Positions 7,174 through 16,353 are shown, numbered from the stretch's first letter. The stretch: DNA of 64,000 bases from Gaoshiqia sp050178015 (GCA_050178015.1 JBFXGM010000001.1:179206-243205); one strand, 5' to 3'. Numbers and translations: made by a program. The notes: a model not told the origin generated them from the letters alone.

Positions 7174-7222
7174 TTTTGCCTTTTAGCTTTTAACTTTTGC
7201 CTTTTAACTTTTGCCTTTTGCC
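7174..7222. repeat. Seven TTTT(GCC/AGC/AAC) heptads
   Basis: Seven consecutive 7-base units of the form TTTTnnC (GCC, AGC, AAC, GCC, AAC, GCC, GCC) fill 49 bases and abut the stop codon of the ccsA-like gene. Related heptad tracts occur at 35342, 58729 and 59136. Confidence 0.75.
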
Positions 7223-8026
7223 TTAACTGGTATAGGTATGCACACTGTTTTGTGCCGAAGGCAGGTAGTTGACGCCAAACCAGCAAACCATGAGCAAGCC
7301 GAAGGCAATCAGTAAAATCCACATGGCCTGCTTGTGCCGCTGCTTATGTCTGAAGCGGTAATGGATATAAATCAGGTAGGCCGTCCAGGTGATGAAAGCC
7401 CAGGTTTCTTTGGGGTCCCAGGTCCAGTAATGGCCCCAGGCTTCTTTGGCCCACAGCGCGCCAAACAGCAGGCCCATCGTTAAAAACGAAAAACCCAGGT
7501 AAACGAAGTTATCGGCCAGATTGGGCAACGTATTCCACCGCTTTCCGCGATAATCCTGATAAACAGCTTTGAGGGCCACCAGGCTGGACGCCGCCAGCAA
7601 AGCATAGGCAAACATATATACAATCACGTGCGGAATAAACCACACACTTTGCAGGGCAGGCATCAGGCTTTTGTCGTAGGTTTCGGGATGAAGGATGTTG
7701 ATCAGCAAAAACAGGCCGCCCATAAACAAGCTGTAGGCCAACAGCCATTTGTAGCGCCAGCGCATAAAACTCACCAGCCCGATGGCGGGGAGCAAAAACG
7801 AATACCACAAACGGGTTTCGCCCAGGGTGCGCATAGGCGGACGGTCGATTTTCAGCCACAAAAGCAGGATGAACAACATCAGCACGGCCAGTCCTGCTGC
7901 CGAAAACAGAGCGGGCATCCTCACCCCTATCCCCTGCTTATCGGTTTTGAAGTACAGCGAAACGCTGCCAACGCCCCACAACAAAAGGGCCGCAAAGGCA
8001 TAATATTCAAAATTAATCCATCCCAT
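7223..8026 (-). CDS. ccsA: Cytochrome c biogenesis protein CcsA-like (haem handling)
   Basis: 267 residues from ATG 8026 (MGWINFEYYAF; a start at 8056 is possible). A polytopic membrane protein with about seven hydrophobic segments. The signature WGHYWTWDPKETWAFITW near residues 200-218 is the tryptophan-rich WWD haem-binding motif of the CcsA/CcmC/CcmF family, and histidines on nearby helices can be haem ligands. In system II maturation CcsA works with CcsB/ResB to move haem and attach it to CXXCH motifs. The start overlaps the end of the upstream ResB-like gene by 14 bases, indicating translational coupling. Its place after nrfHA implies service to the NrfA/NrfH haems. Confidence 0.87.
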   Translation of the reverse strand: MGWINFEYYAFAALLLWGVGSVSLYFKTDKQGIGVRMPALFSAAGLAVLMLFILLLWLKIDRPPMRTLGETRLWYSFLLPAIGLVSFMRWRYKWLLAYSLFMGGLFLLINILHPETYDKSLMPALQSVWFIPHVIVYMFAYALLAASSLVALKAVYQDYRGKRWNTLPNLADNFVYLGFSFLTMGLLFGALWAKEAWGHYWTWDPKETWAFITWTAYLIYIHYRFRHKQRHKQAMWILLIAFGLLMVCWFGVNYLPSAQNSVHTYTS

Positions 8027-9257
8027 TCTCCAGTCCTTTCTTTTTGTACGTTCCATCGCGGAACAAAAACAACGATCCGGCCAGCATCATAAAAATCCCT
8101 AAATAAACAACCGGGATCCAGGGATCGCGAACCAGCTCAATCACGCTCATGTCCGACCATTTGCCCATGTCGGCCTTATAACTTAGCTGATAAAGTTTCC
8201 AGCCACCCAGCTTCAGTGGCTTGTTCACCTCCAGGGTGGCCGTTAGCTGCTGCCCCTCCTGCGTCATCACCCGAATGTCCGACTGATATTTGCGCGGCTC
8301 AGGCGGCAACATCACCAGCGAATATTGGTCGGATATTTTGAACGCATACGGCTGAAAACGGAAACTGCCCGAACTCACCCAGCCACTTTGACTGTCGCCG
8401 GTTGAAATACGGGTAACGGTAAGGCGGGCAGCCGGCGGGGAGCCCACTTCATTTACCGGCTCAAAGCGATCGCCTATCAGGCCGGCTTCGGGAAGCAGGC
8501 GGTCCACATCAACCCGGTAGTCCAAAAACTGAAAAGAAGAATCGGCCACCGAGAAGAAAGCGCGCTTTTTGTCGGGCACGGCAATCCGTCCGGTTTCATT
8601 GTCAACCAATGTCAGCTTGGGAGGGTATTCGTCAATCTGAAAATCGAGTAGCTCAATGGCTACAGGCATTTCAACCAGCTGCCCGTTCCCGTCATACGCC
8701 CGCCATTCGGGCTGACCTTCGGTGCAGTTCATACTCAGGCGTTGCAAATCGCTGCTGCCCAGCGCCGCTGCCGTGAGGGCAATCCACAATCCGGCGTGGT
8801 TCAGCAGGTAACCCACGTTTTTCAACTTAAACGGGAACAGCCGCTTGAGGGTAGCCAGCCCCAAACTGGTCAGAAAATACAGGTTGGCCAGGGCAAACAC
8901 CCACGAGCTGGTAAGCTGGTTCAAACCCAATACGTGAACAATTGGAGAGCCGGATGACTGCCCTTGCGGGATAATCCCCAGCAAAATGGCCAAACCGCAG
9001 TATAAAGCTGCCGATGTCACTGCCGCCGGAACCGATGACAGCCACTTCACCACGCTGGTGCTTTTCAGTAAAAAATGAAGGGTAAACAGGAGTGCCAGAA
9101 AAATCAGGCCCAGATACAAATTGCCGGGCCAAAAAGGTAGTTGAAATCCGGATGAAGGCAGAAATACCTGCCAGACCACCCCCAGAAAAACCAATCCTCC
9201 ACCAATAATTACTCCCTCACGATCCGACCAGGGCGCCTGCCAGGTATTTCTTCTCAT
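8013..9257 (-). CDS. ccsB: Cytochrome c biogenesis protein ResB/CcsB-like
   Basis: 414 residues. There are four or so N-terminal membrane segments (residues ~15-165), then a long periplasmic beta-rich domain (~170-375) and a final membrane segment (IPVVYLGIFMMLAGSLFLF). This is the ResB/CcsB layout, the chaperone half of the system II cytochrome c synthase. The motif GGWKLYQLSYKADMGKWSDMSVIELVRDPW is typical of the C-terminal ResB region. It is the gene before ccsA with overlapping ends, and follows the porin by four bases. In epsilonproteobacteria the two are fused (NrfI/CcsBA); here they are separate. Confidence 0.85.
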   Translation of the reverse strand: MRRNTWQAPWSDREGVIIGGGLVFLGVVWQVFLPSSGFQLPFWPGNLYLGLIFLALLFTLHFLLKSTSVVKWLSSVPAAVTSAALYCGLAILLGIIPQGQSSGSPIVHVLGLNQLTSSWVFALANLYFLTSLGLATLKRLFPFKLKNVGYLLNHAGLWIALTAAALGSSDLQRLSMNCTEGQPEWRAYDGNGQLVEMPVAIELLDFQIDEYPPKLTLVDNETGRIAVPDKKRAFFSVADSSFQFLDYRVDVDRLLPEAGLIGDRFEPVNEVGSPPAARLTVTRISTGDSQSGWVSSGSFRFQPYAFKISDQYSLVMLPPEPRKYQSDIRVMTQEGQQLTATLEVNKPLKLGGWKLYQLSYKADMGKWSDMSVIELVRDPWIPVVYLGIFMMLAGSLFLFRDGTYKKKGLENGMD

Positions 9258-9260
9258 GCT

Positions 9261-10478
9261 CTATTTAATAAATGTCGGTGTTACGGTTAACATCAGGTAG
9301 GCCCAGTAATTACCGGCTGATTTGTCGCCGCCTTTCAGCAGTTCCATGCTGTCGCCGGCAATCATGAATGAAAATCCTCCGCTGAAATTGGCTTCGGGAC
9401 TGATCTTCCAACCGGCGCCCAGATCCACTTCCGTCCCCAGGTAACGATCGGCGCCGGATGTGATTTTGGCAGCCGACGAAAAATAATGCACATGCGCGTA
9501 CAGGCTGAGCTCGTCCTTTGAATAATTGTATTTGGCATAGATGTTATTCAGCCCGACATTGTTCAGGTGGTTTCCCACGTAAAAATAGTCCATGAAACCG
9601 TTAAACTTATGATTGGTGCCATACAGCGGATTGAACGATTTGTTTTTAGTATCGTCGTAGCCGGTGCCCGACAAACGCTCGTAGCCCCAGGTGAAGCCAT
9701 GTTTGCAGGTAGCCTCCAGCAACAGGTTGTGGGCGCTGATGTCGTTTCCGGCAACATCTTCGCCGGTTTGCAGGTACGCGTTGGCCGAAAACTTAAACTC
9801 GCCAATCGTAAACTTACCGTGTCCGCCAAAAGTCTGACTGTAATTCACCTTTTGTCCATCTACTTCGTTTACCGGAACGCCGTTGTTCAGGAAAAGTAAA
9901 CTCAGGCCGGCGTCGTCCCATTTTTTGTTGAACCAGGCAAACTGCATGTCTTTATAGGCATCTTTTCCATCGAATACATTGTTGGTGATGTTGCTGTTTT
10001 CGTGGTGGGCAATACCAACATGCAGACTGATATCTTTCTGATATTTGAACACAGCCACATCGTGCGAGCGGGCCTGTTGTGCCCAGCCCACGTTTCCGAA
10101 AATCCGTTGGTCGTCGTATGCCAGTTCCTGGCGCCCGGCTTTCAATGAAAACTCAGGGGCGAGAAAAACTTCGGCCCATGCCTGATGCACCGAGATGGCA
10201 AAATCCTCGTTACCGACGAGCTGCGCCTGACTGCCCCAGGTGCGCATATCCTGCAGCACAAGCATGGTTATTACTTTTTCGGATTTGTACATGGCATTCA
10301 GCCGGGTACGCTGCGAGGTAAACAACGACGCATCCTGATTGTCGGATGCCAGACTCTTGGCCCCGTGGCTCAGCTCGGTACGCGGACGAAACTCCCCGCT
10401 CAAGCTAAATTGCGCATAGCTTTTCTTGCCGCAAAGCAACAGCAAAGCGACCACGATGATAATTATTGGCTGTTTCAT
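9261..10478 (-). CDS. Outer-membrane porin of the alginate-export type
   Basis: 405 residues with a clear signal peptide (hydrophobic MKQPIIIIVVALLLLCG..., ending SYAQ). The mature part is rich in alternating aromatic/polar strands, starting FSLSGEFRPRTELSHGAK and continuing RTRLNAMYKSEKVITMLVLQDMRTWG, which fits the alginate_exp porin family. The location, between nrfA and ccsB in one operon, suggests it admits nitrite or another small anion rather than alginate; that is inference. It starts 21 bases after the nrfA stop, so is co-transcribed. Confidence 0.78.
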   Translation of the reverse strand: MKQPIIIIVVALLLLCGKKSYAQFSLSGEFRPRTELSHGAKSLASDNQDASLFTSQRTRLNAMYKSEKVITMLVLQDMRTWGSQAQLVGNEDFAISVHQAWAEVFLAPEFSLKAGRQELAYDDQRIFGNVGWAQQARSHDVAVFKYQKDISLHVGIAHHENSNITNNVFDGKDAYKDMQFAWFNKKWDDAGLSLLFLNNGVPVNEVDGQKVNYSQTFGGHGKFTIGEFKFSANAYLQTGEDVAGNDISAHNLLLEATCKHGFTWGYERLSGTGYDDTKNKSFNPLYGTNHKFNGFMDYFYVGNHLNNVGLNNIYAKYNYSKDELSLYAHVHYFSSAAKITSGADRYLGTEVDLGAGWKISPEANFSGGFSFMIAGDSMELLKGGDKSAGNYWAYLMLTVTPTFIK

Positions 10479-10499
10479 GAATTCTTCCAGTTAAAGTCT

Positions 10500-12014
10500 T
10501 TAATTACGGACGATCACCCACGAATCTTCTCGTTCTTTGGCTTTTTTCATCCATTCGGGCAACAATGTTTGTTTGAACTCCTGTTTTTCGTTGTTCAGCG
10601 CATCCATATCCAGGCCAATAAATTCCTGTGCCTTCGCTTTGGTTGAAATATCCGGATAGGGCACTTCCTGGTTGAACCCTTTTGATGCCAGTACGCGGGA
10701 AAGCTTGATCCGGGTTTCCTGGGCAATGGTAATACCAGTTGTGATGATGCGCCCGGTTTCGATGGGGGCATGGAACGAACCGCCATGACTGGCTGCCGCG
10801 TAATCCCAACGCCACTGCGCATGACGTATCCCTTGCAGGATGTCGTTCATTTCTTCCCCGGTGGCTCCCAAATCCCAGGCCTTTTTGGCTTCCACGTGGG
10901 CACGAACAATGAGCTCTTCCAGCTTGTCGCGGTTTTCGATGATTTTGTCCTGACGTTCGTACACGTTCTGCACCAGTTCCAGTGTTTCTTCGCGGTGGCA
11001 CACCTGGCACGAATTAGCCACGTTGTTCAGCGGCGACTGAATGTGATGATCGGTGAATTTTTGCCCGCCTTCCGACTTGTACGGCATGTGGCAATCGGCA
11101 CACGACACCCCGCGCTGGGCATGGATGCCCTGCATATAGATTTCATAATCCGGGTGCTGGGCCTTCAGCATGGGCGCCTTACTCATCGCATGGGTCCAGT
11201 CGCTGAATTCCATCTTGTCGTAATATTCCTCTGCACCGTCGGCAGTCATGCCGTTGACCCACGGAAAAGTCAGGTATTCGGCGCCCTCCACGGTCTTCTT
11301 ATTGAAATAATATTCCACATGGCATTGTGCACAAACCAGGCTGCGCATTTCCTGATGACTGGCTTTGGTAATGTCCTTGCCCATAGCCTGAAAAGCCTCG
11401 ATCAATGCCGGTCGACTAACGCGAAGGTTCATGGTTTCCGGGTCGTGGCAATCGGCACACCCAATGGGGTTGACAATCTCTGCACCCAAGCGGGCCCACT
11501 TTCCTTTATAAAATTCGGCCACCCCTTTTTCCTGCATCACCCGGGGAACGTCCGGGCTTTTACAGGTCCAGCAAGTGGATGGCATCGGGCCTTCATTTTC
11601 GTTGAGCGGCCCTCCGGTGCGCAGGGTATTGTGAACATCTTCCACGGCATAATAATGACCCCGTCCCTGATTATAATCTTTCGAGAAACCGTAACCGGCC
11701 CAAAGGACAACCAATCTCGGATCAATTTCGAGCATGTCGATCATGGCGCCGCCACCATGTTTGCTACGGAAAGTGGTATCGGCCGTATTGATATACGACT
11801 GGTACTCCCGCGGAAAATTTTCGCCCCACACGCTGTTGCGGGGTTCAAAATCGGCAAGTTTCACTTTAGGAACATTAACAAAGCTGGCTTCGGCGCGGCG
11901 CTCCATAATGGATGAGGCCAGGAGGCCCAACAAAAAGACAACAATCAACGTGGCCAGAAAAAGCAACCAGCCTAAAATCGGTTTTTTCTCAATGGTGGTT
12001 TTCAGTGGTTTCAT
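10500..12014 (-). CDS. nrfA: Pentahaem cytochrome c nitrite reductase (ammonia-forming)
   Basis: 504 residues from ATG 12014. It has an uncleaved or cleavable N-terminal membrane segment (LGWLLFLATLIVVFLLGLLA). Haem 1 is the lysine-ligated active-site motif CWTCK (~148-152); the other four are CADCH (~186), CAQCH (~228), CADCH (~300) and CQVCH (~335). The KXQHPE-like segment MLKAQHPDYEIYMQGIHAQRGVSCADCH carries conserved calcium/active-site residues. It reduces nitrite to ammonium with six electrons in the periplasm, taking electrons from the NrfH quinol dehydrogenase. The start codon is 12 bases after nrfH. I chose MKPLKTT because earlier starts run back into nrfH. Confidence 0.97.
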   Translation of the reverse strand: MKPLKTTIEKKPILGWLLFLATLIVVFLLGLLASSIMERRAEASFVNVPKVKLADFEPRNSVWGENFPREYQSYINTADTTFRSKHGGGAMIDMLEIDPRLVVLWAGYGFSKDYNQGRGHYYAVEDVHNTLRTGGPLNENEGPMPSTCWTCKSPDVPRVMQEKGVAEFYKGKWARLGAEIVNPIGCADCHDPETMNLRVSRPALIEAFQAMGKDITKASHQEMRSLVCAQCHVEYYFNKKTVEGAEYLTFPWVNGMTADGAEEYYDKMEFSDWTHAMSKAPMLKAQHPDYEIYMQGIHAQRGVSCADCHMPYKSEGGQKFTDHHIQSPLNNVANSCQVCHREETLELVQNVYERQDKIIENRDKLEELIVRAHVEAKKAWDLGATGEEMNDILQGIRHAQWRWDYAAASHGGSFHAPIETGRIITTGITIAQETRIKLSRVLASKGFNQEVPYPDISTKAKAQEFIGLDMDALNNEKQEFKQTLLPEWMKKAKEREDSWVIVRN

Positions 12015-12025
12015 ATGGATTTGAT

Positions 12026-12598
12026 TTATTTTTTTGTGAATTCTTTTAACCAGTTGGGAACAGGACTTTCCGGCAGCGGCACCCGCGCAGAAGGAGTACT
12101 CGACAGGCTGTTTACCCTTCCGTGCGGAACTTCGCGATGGCAATCCCAGCATTTTCGGGAGGTGCGGTTTTCCTCATAATTGGCAATGCAACCAGCCTGC
12201 CGGGCATCCATCAACTGATTGCTGTGGCAGCGCACACAATTTTGGTGCACCACTTCTGCCCCGTCCTCCTTGATGAAAATAACCTGTGGTTCCAACCGTA
12301 AGGTGAACATGGTAGCATGGCGCATGCCGTCTTTTGCTTTGAAGAAATATTTATTGAACACATTATCGTGGGGCACATGGCAATCGTTGCAGTTGGTTAC
12401 TTCGCGATGCGAACTGTGGGTCCAGGTGGCATACTGTGGCGCCATAATGTGGCAGTTGACGCAGGTTTTCGGATCGTCGGACAAATAAGAATGCGCTTTG
12501 GAAAGATATACCGACAACACAAAAAGCCCGGCAAAAATTCCAAGAACCAGGATGACGGGAATTTTCCAGTTTTTTGGCGGATGAAGTTTTCGGATCAT
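12026..12598 (-). CDS. nrfH: NrfH, tetrahaem quinol dehydrogenase subunit
   Basis: 190 residues of the NapC/NirT family. One N-terminal membrane anchor (IPVILVLGIFAGLFVLSVYL) is followed by four haem motifs: CVNCH (~46, followed by IM, the unusual Met ligand of NrfH haem 1), CNDCH (~70), CVRCH (~121) and CWDCH (~149). It oxidises menaquinol at the cytoplasmic membrane and passes electrons to NrfA. It is the first gene of the operon nrfH-nrfA-porin-ccsB-ccsA. The upstream region contains a CRP/FNR-type palindrome placed for activation. The C-terminal tail (SSTPSARVPLPESPVPNWLKEFTKK) is an unconserved extension. Confidence 0.96.
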   Translation of the reverse strand: MIRKLHPPKNWKIPVILVLGIFAGLFVLSVYLSKAHSYLSDDPKTCVNCHIMAPQYATWTHSSHREVTNCNDCHVPHDNVFNKYFFKAKDGMRHATMFTLRLEPQVIFIKEDGAEVVHQNCVRCHSNQLMDARQAGCIANYEENRTSRKCWDCHREVPHGRVNSLSSTPSARVPLPESPVPNWLKEFTKK

Positions 12599-12621
12599 GC
12601 GGGTTAGCTTTTTTAGTTAGC

Positions 12622-12667
12622 TAAAATTACGGTGCTTAGCCCGGACAAGTTGTAACCGATATTACAA
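12622..12667 (-). promoter_or_regulatory. nrfH promoter with CRP/FNR-type operator
   Basis: A perfect inverted repeat TTGTAA-N6-TTACAA spans 12650-12667. On the minus strand TAATTTTA (12629-12622) matches TAnnTTTG at all but the last base, and no TTG is properly spaced at -33. If transcription starts near 12618, the operator is centred about 40 bases upstream, the class II activator position. A regulator of the CRP/FNR superfamily is therefore likely. Confidence 0.6.
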
Positions 12668-12872
12668 AATGACATTTTTTTGTTGAAAAACATACCGCCT
12701 GCATAAACCAGGAGAATGCGCTTTTCTTTATTAAAACTGATTATAAATTACATCATTTTCAAATTAACGTCATTTGCACTCGATTATTTACAAATGCTTG
12801 TTTTTCGGCACCTTTGCTTATTAAATTGTAAAACAGACAGCATTCTTTCCAATAATTCATTTTTTGCTCCTG

Positions 12873-12902
12873 TTGTCCGAACAGGCATTTGTTATATTTT
12901 TG
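12873..12902 (+). promoter_or_regulatory. Promoter of the porin/ligase operon (TTG-N19-TAnnTTTG)
   Basis: TTG at 12873-12875 and TATTTTTG at 12895-12902 are separated by 19 bases, a full match to the Bacteroidota -33/-7 promoter. The predicted leader to the ATG at 13037 is about 130 bases. The 12599-13036 gap otherwise contains only the divergent nrfH promoter. Confidence 0.65.
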
Positions 12903-13036
12903 ATTCCCAATCAATCAATATGACGCTGACTAACTTTCAAATTGCCTGCTGCGCAAGGCTTCTTTTGCATGGCACGAGAGCAGTTACCGCCATTTTTTTA
13001 GCGAAAATCTCAATGTATTAAAACACAAAATTCAAC

Positions 13037-14311
13037 ATGTTTAAAAAGTATTTTGCCCTGCTTGGCTTACTTGGCTTATTTTTGGCATCCCATGCCCAGG
13101 AACAACCGGGAAAAGACCTGAACCTGGATTTTTACGGCTTCGTCCGCAACGAATTTTTTGTAGATACCTACAAGGGACTCGATGCTGCCTATGATGTTTT
13201 TTACCTGGTGCCATTGTATGCAGGCGTTGACAGTAACGGCGACGATATCAACCAGCAAGCCAGTTCGTACCTATCGGCCCTGGCAACTCGTCTGGGCGTT
13301 AAAATTGAAGGCCCCGAAATCTTTGGGGCAAAAACCAGCGGAAATATTGAATTTGACTTTGGTGGAATCGTCAAGACCGAACCTACCCTGTTCCGTATCC
13401 GTCACGCCAACATGGTTTTCAATTGGGAAAAATCAAAATTGCTGATCGGACAAACCTGGCACCCGTTTTGGGGCGGGAGCGTTTTCCCGGTTGTTGCCGG
13501 GTTGAACACCGGCGCTCCGTTTCAGGTGTTCAGCCGGGCCCCGCAAATCCGCTACGATGTGCGTTCCGGAAACTTCACCGTGGGCGGGTCTATCGTTTAC
13601 GAAAACCAATACACATCCAAAGCGCTTGAATCGAGTATATACACCACTCCGAACCAAGCCCAGCGAAACGGTGTCATTCCCGAATTGGTTTTATCGGCCG
13701 AGTACAATAAAGACGGGCTGACCCTGGGGGCCGGCGCCTCAACAAAGCGTACCAAGCCCAGCATGACCACTACGGGAACGACAGGCACCTTCAAGTCGGA
13801 CGAGTACCTGACCAGCACTGGCTTCACGGCTTATCTGCGATACAAATCAGACATGTTTATGCTCACTGCCAAAGGCTATTACGGGCAAAACATGACCCAC
13901 CTCACCCTGTTGGGCGGGTATGGCGTGGCAAGCAAAGATGAAGCTACCGGCGCCGAAACCTACACCAACTTCAATAACTACACCAGCTTGCTGAGCATGG
14001 AATACGGTAAAAAATGGCAAGTTGGAATGATGCTGGGCTATGGCGCCAACCTGGGCACCAGCGACCCGCTTTACGAAAACACGACTACCGGCAAAGCCAT
14101 CACGGCAGGTTTGCTGCCCAACGTGATGGACCACGCGCGGGTTTCGCCGCACCTGGCATTGAACGTTTCGAAAATTCGCTTGGTGGCCGAATACGAAATG
14201 ACGACGGCCAACTACGGTGTGGGCGATTTTGATTTTTCGGACGGGCTTTATGGTGACAAACACCTGACCACCAACCACCGTTTTATTTTGATGATGATGT
14301 ACCACTTTTAA
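13037..14311 (+). CDS. Outer-membrane porin-like protein (probable organic-acid porin)
   Basis: 424 residues, with signal peptide MFKKYFALLGLLGLFLASHAQ. The mature protein starts as a barrel (LNLDFYGFVRNEFFVDTYKG) with repeated amphipathic strands, a MVFNWEKSKLLIGQTWHPFW segment typical of DcaP-like or trimeric porins, and ends in YHF, the C-terminal aromatic of outer-membrane barrels. It is the first gene of the operon leading into two phenylacetate-CoA-ligase genes and a sodium symporter, 15 bases before the first ligase, so it probably provides outer-membrane passage for their substrate. The exact family is uncertain. Confidence 0.75.
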   Translation: MFKKYFALLGLLGLFLASHAQEQPGKDLNLDFYGFVRNEFFVDTYKGLDAAYDVFYLVPLYAGVDSNGDDINQQASSYLSALATRLGVKIEGPEIFGAKTSGNIEFDFGGIVKTEPTLFRIRHANMVFNWEKSKLLIGQTWHPFWGGSVFPVVAGLNTGAPFQVFSRAPQIRYDVRSGNFTVGGSIVYENQYTSKALESSIYTTPNQAQRNGVIPELVLSAEYNKDGLTLGAGASTKRTKPSMTTTGTTGTFKSDEYLTSTGFTAYLRYKSDMFMLTAKGYYGQNMTHLTLLGGYGVASKDEATGAETYTNFNNYTSLLSMEYGKKWQVGMMLGYGANLGTSDPLYENTTTGKAITAGLLPNVMDHARVSPHLALNVSKIRLVAEYEMTTANYGVGDFDFSDGLYGDKHLTTNHRFILMMMYHF

Positions 14312-14325
14312 AGGGAATCCGGCCA

Positions 14326-15648
14326 ATGTTTTGGGAAAAAGACTTAGAAACACTCCGGCGAAAAGAGCTTGAAAAGTTACAGGTTGACAGGCTGAAAAAG
14401 ACCATCAACCAAGCTATGGAATCGCCGTTTTACAAGGAACTGTACGCTGCCAAAGGAATTACAGCCGAACGGATTTCGCATGTGCAGGACATCCGCGAAT
14501 TGCCGTTTACCACCAAACAGGATTTGCGCAATCATTTTCCGTATGGCTTTTTGACCCAGCCCAAAAAAGAAATCATCCGTCTGCACAGTTCGAGCGGAAC
14601 AACCGGCAACCCGACCGTGATTTTTCACAACCGTCACGACATTGCCAGCTGGGCCAACCTGATGGCCCGCTCACTGTTTTGTGCCGGAATCCGCGACACC
14701 GATGTCTTCCAAAATATTTGCGGCTACGGGCTGTTTACCGGAGGACTTGGCTTTCAGTACGGCATTGAGCGACTGGGCTGCCTCAGCATTCCTGCCGGCG
14801 CCGGCAACAGCCTGCGCCAAATCAAACTGATGCGCGACTACGGCACCACGGCTATTCATGCCATTCCCAGCTACCTGGGGCGCCTGTACGAAGTTTTTCA
14901 GGCTGAAGGACTGGACCCGCGAAAAGACACCGACCTGCGTATTTTTGTGATCGGCGCCGAACCGCACACCGAAGAACAACGCCAGCGCATCGAAGAAATG
15001 TTTGGCGTAAAAGCTTATAATTCATTCGGTTTATCCGAAATGAACGGCCCCGGAGTAGCCTTTGAATGCACCGAGCAGGCCGGCTTGCACATTTGGGAAG
15101 ATGCCTACCTCATTGAAATACTGGACCCGGAAACGCTGGAACCCGTTCCCGATGGCGAGTTTGGCGAGCTGGTGATGACCACCCTCGACCGGCAGGCCAT
15201 GCCCCTGATCCGCTACCGCACACGCGACCTCACCCGCATCATCCCCGAGCCCTGTGCCTGCGGACGCACCCATGCCCGCATCGACCGCATTGCCGGACGC
15301 TCCGATGACATGTTCATTATCAAGGGCTGCAACGTTTTTCCGATGCAGGTGGAAGGCGTGCTGCTGCGCATCCCCGAAGTGGGATCGGATTACCGCATCA
15401 CCCTCGAAGAAATTAACGGGGCTGATGAAATGATTGTGGAAGTGGAGGTAAAAAAAGACTGGTTTAACGGCGACATTACCCGGCTCGACAAACTGACCCG
15501 GGTGATTACCAACCAAATCCGCGACGAAGTGCTGGCCAAACCTATTGTCCGTCTGGTAGAACCCGGCGCCATCCCGAAAGGCGAAGGCAAAGCCGTACGC
15601 GTAATCGATAAACGAAAACAGATCGCCAATCAAATTCAAACAACCTAA
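14326..15648 (+). CDS. Phenylacetate-CoA ligase-like adenylate-forming enzyme (copy 1)
   Basis: 440 residues, a full-length PaaK-type ligase. The nucleotide-binding P-loop HSSSGTTGNPTVIF is near residue 86 and the adenylate motif YNSFGLSEMNGPG near 228. The hinge region RYRTRDLTRI is followed by a Cys-containing loop CACGRTHARIDRIAGRSDDM, and the C-terminal GEGKAVRVID lysine is at ~428. The family activates an aryl acid with ATP to an acyl-adenylate, then to the CoA ester. The reverse direction can yield ATP when acyl-CoA is made by 2-oxoacid ferredoxin oxidoreductases. An ACT gene follows directly. Phenylacetate, indoleacetate, hydroxyphenylacetate or branched acids are all possible substrates. 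Confidence 0.9.
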   Translation: MFWEKDLETLRRKELEKLQVDRLKKTINQAMESPFYKELYAAKGITAERISHVQDIRELPFTTKQDLRNHFPYGFLTQPKKEIIRLHSSSGTTGNPTVIFHNRHDIASWANLMARSLFCAGIRDTDVFQNICGYGLFTGGLGFQYGIERLGCLSIPAGAGNSLRQIKLMRDYGTTAIHAIPSYLGRLYEVFQAEGLDPRKDTDLRIFVIGAEPHTEEQRQRIEEMFGVKAYNSFGLSEMNGPGVAFECTEQAGLHIWEDAYLIEILDPETLEPVPDGEFGELVMTTLDRQAMPLIRYRTRDLTRIIPEPCACGRTHARIDRIAGRSDDMFIIKGCNVFPMQVEGVLLRIPEVGSDYRITLEEINGADEMIVEVEVKKDWFNGDITRLDKLTRVITNQIRDEVLAKPIVRLVEPGAIPKGEGKAVRVIDKRKQIANQIQTT

Positions 15649-15661
15649 AAAACTGCTAACG

Positions 15662-16093
15662 ATGGCTTATCAGGTATCCATTTTTCTGGAAAACAAACCC
15701 GGCCATTTCGAACGGGTAACGGGCGTTCTTAAAGCCAACGGCATCAACATCCGCTCCATGACCCTCACCCACACGGTGAGTGGCTGGGGAATTTTAAGCT
15801 TATTGGTAAACCAACCCGAAAAAGCCTGTGAAGCTCTGACCAATGCCGGCTTGTCGGCTGCGCTGCGCAAAGTGCTGGCCTTTGGGATGGAAGACCATCC
15901 CGGCGGGTTGGATGACATTTTAATGAAAGTGGCCCAGGCCGGGGTAAACATCCTGAATGCTTACGGACGGATTATCAGCAAAAATGAACAAGCTTTGCTG
16001 CTCATTGATGTGGACGACTATGATCAGGCGCTGGCTACCTTGGCAGCCGAAGACCTTTATCCGTTGGAGGATCGCCTGGTTTACGGGAATTAA
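15662..16093 (+). CDS. Tandem ACT-domain protein (partner of ligase 1)
   Basis: 143 residues made of two ACT domains: ~1-70 (YQVSIFLENKPGHFERVTGVLKANGINIRSMTLTHT) and ~75-143 (FGMEDHPGGLDDILMKVAQAGVNILNAYGRI). ACT domains bind amino acids or similar small ligands and usually control an enzyme. There is no catalytic domain. The gene lies 13 bases after ligase 1, and an equivalent gene follows ligase 2, so a regulatory role on the ligase or its pathway (sensing the related amino acid) is likely but inferred. Confidence 0.88.
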   Translation: MAYQVSIFLENKPGHFERVTGVLKANGINIRSMTLTHTVSGWGILSLLVNQPEKACEALTNAGLSAALRKVLAFGMEDHPGGLDDILMKVAQAGVNILNAYGRIISKNEQALLLIDVDDYDQALATLAAEDLYPLEDRLVYGN

Positions 16094-16163
16094 CGAACTG
16101 ACATCCAAACAAACTTTGAAGTATATTTCATATAAAACCATAACTAAACTAAAAACGAACACG

Positions 16164-16343
16164 ATGCTTGGAATTGATGACCCCGGAATTTACCTCGGCT
16201 ATCTGCTGTCTGTCCTGAGTTTGGTGGCCTGCGTCTGGTACGGCGCTGCCAACTGGAACAAAGGCGCCGAAATCACTGCTGAAGAGCTGAAACGCGACAT
16301 CGACTGGGAAACCAAAGAAGACCAAATCAACGAACAACTTTAA
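16164..16343 (+). CDS. Small accessory protein of the sodium:solute symporter
   Basis: 59 residues (MLGIDDPGIYLGYLLSVLSLVACVWYGAANWNKGAEI...). One membrane helix (~10-30) is followed by an acidic cytoplasmic tail (ITAEELKRDIDWETKEDQINEQL). Small proteins of this type sit directly before SSS-family transporters (described as symporter small accessory protein) and are thought to form a complex with them, like the DUF485/DUF997 partners. It is 10 bases before the symporter. It was recognised by position and topology, because the protein is too short for strong motifs. Confidence 0.8.
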   Translation: MLGIDDPGIYLGYLLSVLSLVACVWYGAANWNKGAEITAEELKRDIDWETKEDQINEQL

Positions 16344-16353
16344 GCCTGAACGT

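Noticed and set aside
10770..11915. 381-codon open frame antisense to nrfA
   Set aside because: nrfA on the other strand has five haem motifs in order; the antisense frame has no recognisable domain.
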